Assembly: GCA_012064385.1 (NCBI GenBank)
Contig: QRDG01000609.1
Location: 362,047 to 426,046, forward strand
Reading direction: 5' to 3'
Length of the DNA stretch: 64,000 nt
Source: Puccinellia tenuiflora
Lineage: Eukaryota > Streptophyta > Magnoliopsida > Poales > Poaceae
This document shows, piece after piece, positions 57,834-64,000 of this stretch (position 1 is the stretch's first letter; each line of letters opens with the position of its first letter). Under the pieces are notes generated by a model, which did no database searches, had not been told where the DNA came from, and worked only from the letters and a program-made list of their open reading frames with translations. The position numbers were made by a program, and so were the translations under genes.

Positions 57834-59334
57834 ATTGATCTATGAATATGATTGACGCTGCAATGCAACGGCCTCAGTGATTAACGAATACCGACCATGT
57901 ATCCTCATTTTGTGATATAAATAACGTGATGTTATTTCTATGTGCCGGGTATGTATGGGCGTAAGTGGATTAGATCGGTTTTGCTCATACCATATCCTTT
58001 ATCATATACTCCGTAGTAGTACGTACTTTTTTTCCTTCAATTTAGAGAGGAGCAAATAATGACTGATTGTCATTTTGAATCGGGACGGTCGATTCGAATC
58101 GGAAGGGGGACGACCTCATATCGGAAACAAACATAGCCAGATAAATACTTTCATATGCGAAAATTATTTCTCTAGCAAAACTAATTGAAGGATGATTTAA
58201 CATTTTGTCCTTACAAGACTCGACTAGTTAAGAAAATTGAGACACAAACCTCATTGATAAAAGACTTATTAAGCTTTTTTGTTAGAGAGGACAGGGTATC
58301 ATAAAACCTGCTGAGAAGAATGTATGTAGATTCAAAAACCTTATCCTACAATTGTAAGACACCGAGGGACTCACACTTTTGGGCTGGTGTGATAGCATCC
58401 AAGAAACACTTTGTCCGCTTTAAATTATTTACTATCAAGCATGGCTCGAAAATCAGGTGATGAGAGGATAATTGGCTACCGAATACAATTCATCGAGACC
58501 AATATCCAGCTCTGTATAGTATTATCAGTCACAAAAACCGACACTATCACTATAGTAATGAAACGTCTCCACCAAGTATGATGTTCATTCGTGATTTAGT
58601 TGGTCCATGGCTTGCAACATGGAATGCTCTTCTAGATCGTTTGAAAATTATACAAGGGGGGCCAACTGAGCTTTAATTAACTTGGAGGGGCCATAGTGGT
58701 AATTTTATACAAATTTGGAGGTGAAACCCACATATTAACAAGAGGGATTTGGAAGAAAAAAAATGCCACCATGGGGGAAGCCATGCCCCAGCACGCCCCT
58801 GGTTCCGTCCCTGCTCCTAATCGACCAGTTTTGCGATAAGATGCGTACAAGGCTTTAATTGAAAAAAAATTGGTTTCTTCCAAAACAGCAAAAGTTTGAA
58901 TTTGAAACTTTGGAGAGCAACAACACATCAGTACTATAATATTTAAAAAATGTTGGAGGATTTTGTAGACCAGAAAAACTCAAAACGATGGGTTATATTC
59001 GTAAAACACTCCTTTTAAATACTTTTGGTGTATTTCTTATATTTTGTTGCTCCGTTAAGTTTCCAGTTTATATGTTTTGTCATTTGGGAGAAGCAAAAAA
59101 GAGAAAATTCACTCATAAATCTCGATACAAAAAACAGCGTGAGCTGCAAAAAAAAAAAAAAAAAAAAAAAAGACCAGAGAGCCGGACCAAAACACAAACA
59201 AGCCCACCTCTCTCTAAGTGGCCCAACTAGCAATTGCCTAATTACCTCCATCACCATGTCCAGGCCCAAGCCACGCACGCCAAGCACCAGAAACCACAAC
59301 GCATCTGTTTGGTCGTTCCTGATTGAGTTGATAG
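57834..59334. other. Intergenic region, transposon remnants
   Basis: The first part is 3' UTR of the dioxygenase gene, of unknown length. Near 58605-58815, on the minus strand, GGAACCAGGGGCGTGC and pieces such as AAAATTACCACTATGGCC look like a hAT-type MITE relic. A 24-nt A run is at about 59149-59171. Nothing coding is supported. Confidence 0.35.
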
Positions 59335-59740
59335 CGTAAAACTACCAGTTTTCGCAGTTCAATTGCATTTTGGTACCAGTTTTGGTTTGAATCGCATGGA
59401 GATACCACATTTTGTCCGAGTTTTCGCAGAAAACCCAAAACCAGCTCTAACCACGAATTGACACCGGTTCTGACTACCCGGACCCACCTGTCAGATGACG
59501 TGGCAACACCGCGTGGACGGCCGTTAACGGACGTTAACAGAAGCGTCCGGGCCCACCTGTCAGGGTTAGGGTCAACATAACCGTGCCCGACAGCGCGTTA
59601 GGGTTAGGGTTCATGTCCCGAGCCCGCAGCCCGGCACTTGTTCGTCAGTTCCCGTAGGGTCGCTCGCCGCCGCCACCGCCGGGAGTCGGCGCCGCTGCCG
59701 CTGTCTCCTCCGACCGCCATCTCCGCCGCCGTCCGTCACC

Positions 59741-60963
59741 ATGCCCAGCTGGAAGGACGGATCCTCGTCCGGCGAGTCTCTGCTAGGGGTAAGCAAGCTC
59801 CTCTTCTCGATCTAGGGTTAGGGGTGGTATGAAATTTGATTTTTTGTTGATTAGGTCCTCTAATGTCGATAATTTGTGTCGATTAGGACATCACCGATAT
59901 GGATTATGCTCCTGATGCCGTTGATGATCCCACATTTTGCGGTTTAGCGACAGATGCTCCTGTTTTTTTGCCGCAACCACAAGAAGGAGCCCCGGAGGTG
60001 TGTTGCATTTGAAGGAAGCAACACTGGGCGTAGATTCTATCTATGTTCAGTGCAAAATGTAAGTGTTTAATTGTTTTGCATGAGAATTTCATATGTTATA
60101 TTTAGATTTAGTGATACATTCAGTGGTGAAACAATTATTGTAGTTATATTTTACTTAGGTATTTAAATTCTGATATGGGCCTATTATATTTAAATTCAGT
60201 GAAGAAATCAAATTTAGACTTAGGTATTTAAATTTAGACTTAGGTTTTTAAATTGTCAATTGCTTACCTTACTTAGGTATTTACTGCTATGGGCCTGTTA
60301 TATTTAAATTTGGAATTAGGTATTTAAATTCTGCCATGGGCCTATTCTGTTATATTTAAATTTAGTCTTGAAACATTGAATGCTCTATTTGTGCAGCAAG
60401 TAGAGAATTGTGGGTTTGTGGATTGGGTTGATGGAGAATGGCCAGATACTGCCAAGAATGCAATCTCAAGACTTTGGGGAATGTATGAAGAGCAGAAGAG
60501 TGCAAGAATAGATGAGAGGTATGAGAATGCAAAATTGGTGAAGGAGCTATCTGTTGAGAAAGACAAGGTTGAGAAGAAGTACACAAGTATGGTACAGAGT
60601 GTGAACAAGTTCATAGATGACACTTGCAAATCAAGTAGGGAGGCCAACTATGAGCGAATTATGCAGGAAGGAAGGGATGGTGATCTGAAGGAACAGATGG
60701 CCCTAACAATTAAACTGTTGGAGACACAAGTTGGTGAGCTGAAGCAGATACAGAGAACTCAAGCAGATGTGCTGAAGGCCAAGCAGAAGGAGCTATCTGA
60801 TGAAAAAGAGTCTTTGAAGGCCAAGCAGAAGGATTGGGATGATGAAAAGGAGGCTTTGAAGGCAGATAGGAAGAAGCTAGAGCACCAGCTGTTTGATCTG
60901 TTCAAATTCAATAATGCAAATAAGGAGAAGCTGAAGAGAATTAAGGCTATATGTGAGGAGTGA
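59741..60963 (+). pseudogene. GRF-zinc-finger/coiled-coil protein of the MULE
   Basis: Exons 59741-59788 (MPSWKDGSSSGESLLG), 59887-60058 and 60397-60963, all with GT-AG introns. Exon 2 begins DITDMDYAPDAVDDPTFCGL. The GRF-type finger then needs a frame change: after QEGAP the next frame gives RRCVAFEGSNTGRRFYLC, and exon 3 supplies NCGFVDWVDGEWP. The exon total is 787 nt, one over a multiple of three, which agrees with a single frameshift in exon 2. After the finger comes a long charged coiled coil (VKELSVEKDKVEKKY, QADVLKAKQKELSDEKESLK repeated as LKAKQKDWDDEKEALK), ending IKAICEE. GRF fingers bind single-stranded nucleic acid in other proteins. Its role in the element is unknown. It could be an accessory protein in the mudrB position. 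Confidence 0.65.
60059..60396 (+). other. Intron of the GRF gene with internal AT repeats
   Basis: A 338-bp intron bounded by GTAAG and GTGCAG. It contains repeated words TTAGGTATTTAAATT and ATGGGCCTATT/GTTATATTTAAATT, in about four degenerate copies. Confidence 0.6.
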
Positions 60964-61204
60964 TATTTCCTCAGCTGAGTAGAATCAATTATTTGTAACT
61001 CTGTGGTAGTAGTGAAGTATGTCAATTTAGTAGCTAGAATGTGTAATTCGAACTAGCCATGTTTTGTGGCTATCTGTGAGGAGTGAACTATGTCAATTTA
61101 GTATGTATGTCAATTTAGTACAAGCAATGATTTGTAATTCTGTACCAGTAGTGAACTATGTCAATTTAGTATCTATGTTTGTTTGAGTGCCATTATTTAG
61201 GGAA

Positions 61205-62370
61205 AATTTTGTGAAAATTCGAAAATAATTGTAAAAATGATCATTAAGGGTTGTCGAGACCCCTCGGAGCATCGACAAACCAAATGATCATTTTTTTGAA
61301 AAAATCAAAAATAATTGTAAAAATGATCATTAAGGGTTGTCGAGACCCCTCGGAGCATCGACAAACCAAAATGATCATTTTTTTTAAAAATTCGAAAATA
61401 ATTGGAAAAATGATCATTTAGGGTTGTCGAGACCCCTCGGAGCATCGACAAACCAAAATGATCATTTTTTTGAAAAAATCAAAATAATTGTAAAAATGAT
61501 CATTAAGGTTGTCGAGACCCCTCGGAGCATCGACAAACCAAAATGATCATTTTTTTAAAAAAATTCGAAAATAATTGAAAAAATGATCATTTAGGGTTGT
61601 CGAGACCCCTCGAGCATCGACAAACCAAAATGATCATTTTTTTAAAAAAATCAAAAACACTTGTAAAAATGATCATTTAGGGTTGTCGAGACCCCTCAGA
61701 GCATCGACAAACCAAAATGATCATTTTTTTAAAAAAATCGAAAATAATTGTAAAAATGATCATTTAGGGTTGTCGAGACCCCCGGAGCATCGACAAACCA
61801 AAATGATCATTTTTTTGAAAAAATCAAAAATAATTGTAAAATGATCATTTAGGGTTGTCGAGACCCCCGGAGCATCGACAAACCAAAATGATCATTTTTT
61901 TGAAAAATCAAAAAATTGTAAAAATGATCATTTAGGGTTGTCGAGACCCCCGGAGCATCGACAAACCAAAATGATCATTTTTTGAAAAAATCAAAAACTT
62001 GTAAAAAGATCATTTAGGGTTGTCGAGACCCCGGAGCATCGACAAACCAAAATGATCATTTTTTGAAAAATCAAAAACACTTGTAAAAATGATCATTTAG
62101 GGTTGTCGAGACCCCCGGAGCATCGACAAACCAAAATGATCATTTTTTAAAAATTCAAAAATAATTGTAAAAATGATCATTAGGGTTGTCGAGACCCCTC
62201 GGAGCATCGACAAACCAAAATGATCATTTTTTGAAAAAATTCAAAATAATTGTAAAAATGATCATTTAGGGTTGTCGAGACCCCTCGGAGCATCGACAAA
62301 CCAAAATGATCATTTTTTTGAAAAATCAAAAACATTGTAAAATGATCATTTAGGGTTGTCGAGACACATA
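61205..62370. repeat. 14-copy hairpin-forming tandem repeat
   Basis: Fourteen copies (the last partial), spaced about 82-90 bp apart, with the core GGTTGTCGAGACCCCTCGGA followed by GCATCGACAAACC. Each unit is palindromic: AAAATGATCATT plus TTGTCGA on one side, and TCGACAA plus AAATGATCATTTTT on the other, around a short GACCCC(TCG)GAGCA loop. Copies differ mainly in A/T run length and CCCTCGG against CCCCGG. The TGATCA sites are themselves palindromes. It lies between the 3' ends of two convergent genes. Confidence 0.93.
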
Positions 62371-62578
62371 GCAATATCTTACACAAATAGTCATACACAT
62401 ATAGCAATAGTCTTACACAAATAGTCTTGGAGACATAGTCATACACAAATAGCATACTGTCTTACACAAATAGTCTTGGAGACATAGTCATACACAAATA
62501 GTCATACACATATAGCAATATTGTCTTACACAAATAGTCTTGTGGAGACATAGGAGGGACACATTTAGCAATATTGTC
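62371..62578. repeat. Short tandem repeats next to the transposase 3' end
   Basis: Repeated words TAGTCTTGGAGACATAGTC, ACACAAATAGTC and ACATATAGCAATA in irregular order over about 200 bp. This is probably the 3' UTR side of the transposase gene. Confidence 0.75.
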
Positions 62579-63957
62579 TCACATATCAGTCTTCTCCTTT
62601 TCAGGACCCTTCTTATAGGATGTAGCCTTCCCAGCATTGAGGTATCCTTTCATCCTGGAGGTGAATTTTGGCTGTCTTTTTCCTAACACCAAATTACCAG
62701 ACTCTGAAGCAGTAGTAGACCTTGGAGCATGGAAAGGAGCTGGTCTTGAGGCACTAGGAGCTGGAGTTGGTGCACTGGCAGCTGCACTGGCTGCTGGTCT
62801 TGGAGCAGCATCTTGTCTTGGAGCAGCAGCAGCAGCTGGAGTAGGAGGTGGTCTTGAAGGTGGAGTGGGAGTACCAGCAGGTGTAGGCATAGGAGGTGAT
62901 GTAGTAGTAGAAGAGCACTCACCATAAATCTGCCTGTTTGCCTGCACAAATAGTAAGTACTTAGTATGTGCACAATTTAAATGTAGAACATGACATTTAG
63001 TACCTTGTGACTAGCTTTCCTTATCTCCAACTCTGCACTCAGTTTAGATGTACAACTAGTGTACCTATGCCCAACCTGGTGGCAGTTGCCACAAGTGATA
63101 CTAGCCATCCTAGAATTATCTCTAGGTGCTGGTACCTCAAATTGGCCTTTCCTTCTTTTAGTTTGCTTTCTTCCAGGCCCTTCTTTGAAAACAGGTGGGT
63201 CTATATCCTGGCTATCTGTTTTTGTCCAGTCCTCTGGCCCAGGCACAGGGTATACTGTGTTCTTGAATGTCTCTCTGTACATGGGTTTTTTGAAAAACTC
63301 ATGTACATAATCCTCTGGATGCTGTTGAATCTTCATGATTACAGCAACTGCATGGTTGCAAGGAATACCTGTGACATCCCATTTTCTACAGCCACATGTA
63401 TGTTTTCTCAGATCAACAGCAACTACTCTGCCACTTCTACTAGTCACTTGCCAAAGACCTATCTCACAGTTCTTAACACTACATTCTCTGGACCATTTCT
63501 TTGACTCTTCCAATTTCTCAGTGTAGAATGGTGTTATCTCCCATCTTGCAGTCTCCACCTTCTCCCTAGTTCCACTGTACTTCACCATCAGTTTGTTTCT
63601 AATGCCTTCAAGCATTGTCCTAATTGGTTTGTTCCTCACATCCAATATCATTTTGTTGAACACTTCACTTATGTTGTTCACAACAAGGTCAGTCTTGCAG
63701 TTGGTATCAAACAAATGCCTAGCCCAAGATTCATGGGGAATCTGCACCAACCAGTTGTATGCTTCCTCACTGTCCTTCTTTAGAGCTTCCATTGCAAGAT
63801 CAAACCCATTCTTGGTATATGAGTAGCTTGCTGCATCCATATACTTTTTTAGCTCTGGTCCTCTAAAACCTGCTCTCTGAAAGTTGGCATATATATGCCT
63901 CAGACAGAATCTTTGTGGAGAATTGGGAAAGATTTTGGAAATTGCTTTCAATAGTCC
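62579..63957 (-). CDS. MULE transposase (MuDR family), C-terminal half
   Basis: Exons 63004-63957 and 62579-62941, with a 62-bp GT-AG intron at 62942-63003. The acceptor at 63958-63959 shows that more exons lie right of the window. Visible parts in order: the end of the MULE DDE domain (KAISKIFPNSPQRFCLRHIY), a helical region, then the SWIM zinc finger C-G-C...C-x-H (HTCGCRKWDVTGIPCNHAVA). Next come a basic linker (GRKQTKRRKGQFEVP), a CCHC knuckle (CGNCHQVGHRYTSC) and a Pro/Ala-rich tail ending GKATSYKKGPEKEKTDM. SWIM and CCHC fingers bind DNA or RNA in this family. It would cut the element at its ends in the nucleus. No stop or frameshift is seen in the visible part, unlike the other transposon genes here. 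The catalytic aspartates are mostly outside the window. Confidence 0.9.
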
Positions 63958-64000
63958 CTGCATATGGTTTACAAGTATATGAACATAATTTAATGCACTT

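Larger units (their letters stand above)
59335..64000. mobile_element. Left part of a Mutator-like element (MULE)
   Basis: From 59335 the sequence GTAAAACTACCAGTTTTCGC, with TTTTGGTACCAGTTTTGG and TCTGACTACCCGGACCCACC-type text, looks like a MULE terminal region. It is followed by a plus-strand gene (59741-60963), a repeat array, and a minus-strand MULE transposase gene running off the right edge. Genes pointing inward from both ends is the arrangement of MuDR (mudrA/mudrB). The right end and target duplication are outside the window. Confidence 0.7.

Noticed and set aside
61205..62370. CRISPR-like array appearance of regularly spaced repeats
   Set aside because: The genome is a plant nucleus, and the units are tandem copies with near-identical, low-complexity spacers, not unique ones.

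Overview
The window is nuclear DNA from a large, repeat-rich grass genome, most probably a Triticeae species (wheat, Aegilops, barley or rye group). The reasons are spliced genes with plant-type GT-AG introns, many Stowaway MITEs with CTCCCTCCGT-type ends, GC-rich grass-style coding exons, a Cassandra retrotransposon, nested copia and gypsy LTR elements, PIF/Harbinger elements with TAA/TTA target duplications, and a Mutator-like element. The exact species cannot be told from the sequence alone.

Region by region: (1) 1-17 kb holds a tandem cluster of three B3-domain (REM-type) genes, all on the minus strand. The first (14-660) runs off the left edge. The second (5226-9682) has a 1057-bp Harbinger-type element in its last B3 exon, and that element carries a fragment of a chloroplast rhodanese-like gene. 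The third (11653-16687) has a poly(A) retroposon in an internal exon, plus two local duplications that copy splice donors. When each insertion is removed with one copy of its target duplication, both exon chains give totals divisible by three (619 and 695 codons). (2) 17.2-33 kb is a nest of elements. A copia element (129-bp LTRs, TCCCC target duplication) and a Cassandra TRIM lie in what looks like an old Harbinger ORF1 region. One Cassandra LTR is itself split by an 8.3-kb gag-only gypsy-type element (GTATC target duplication). A foldback element with a poly-G arm follows at 33.1-33.8 kb. (3) 36.7-37.6 kb is an intact, intronless CDKF-like kinase gene on the minus strand. A 5' fragment of a paralogue lies at 43.4 kb. 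Between them are polypyrimidine tracts, a GGTTC minisatellite and MITEs. (4) 44-48.1 kb is a decayed LINE carrying a solo gypsy LTR (ATTAC duplication). (5) 49.9-52.1 kb is a Harbinger element with a transposase gene broken by three stops. (6) 52.9-53.7 kb is an intact Dof zinc-finger gene. (7) 56.7-57.8 kb is an intact 2-oxoglutarate/Fe(II) dioxygenase gene with one intron that apparently uses a GC donor. (8) 59.3 kb to the right edge is the left part of a Mutator-like element. A GRF-finger/coiled-coil gene (plus strand) converges on a MULE transposase gene (minus strand), with a 14-copy hairpin-forming repeat array between them.

The genes most likely to be functional are the Dof gene, the dioxygenase and the kinase; the partial B3 gene at the left edge may also be. 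No operon-like organisation is expected. The best candidates for an unusual arrangement are the convergent two-gene MULE with its hairpin array, the Harbinger element with a captured chloroplast gene fragment, and the three-level Harbinger/Cassandra/gag-only nest.
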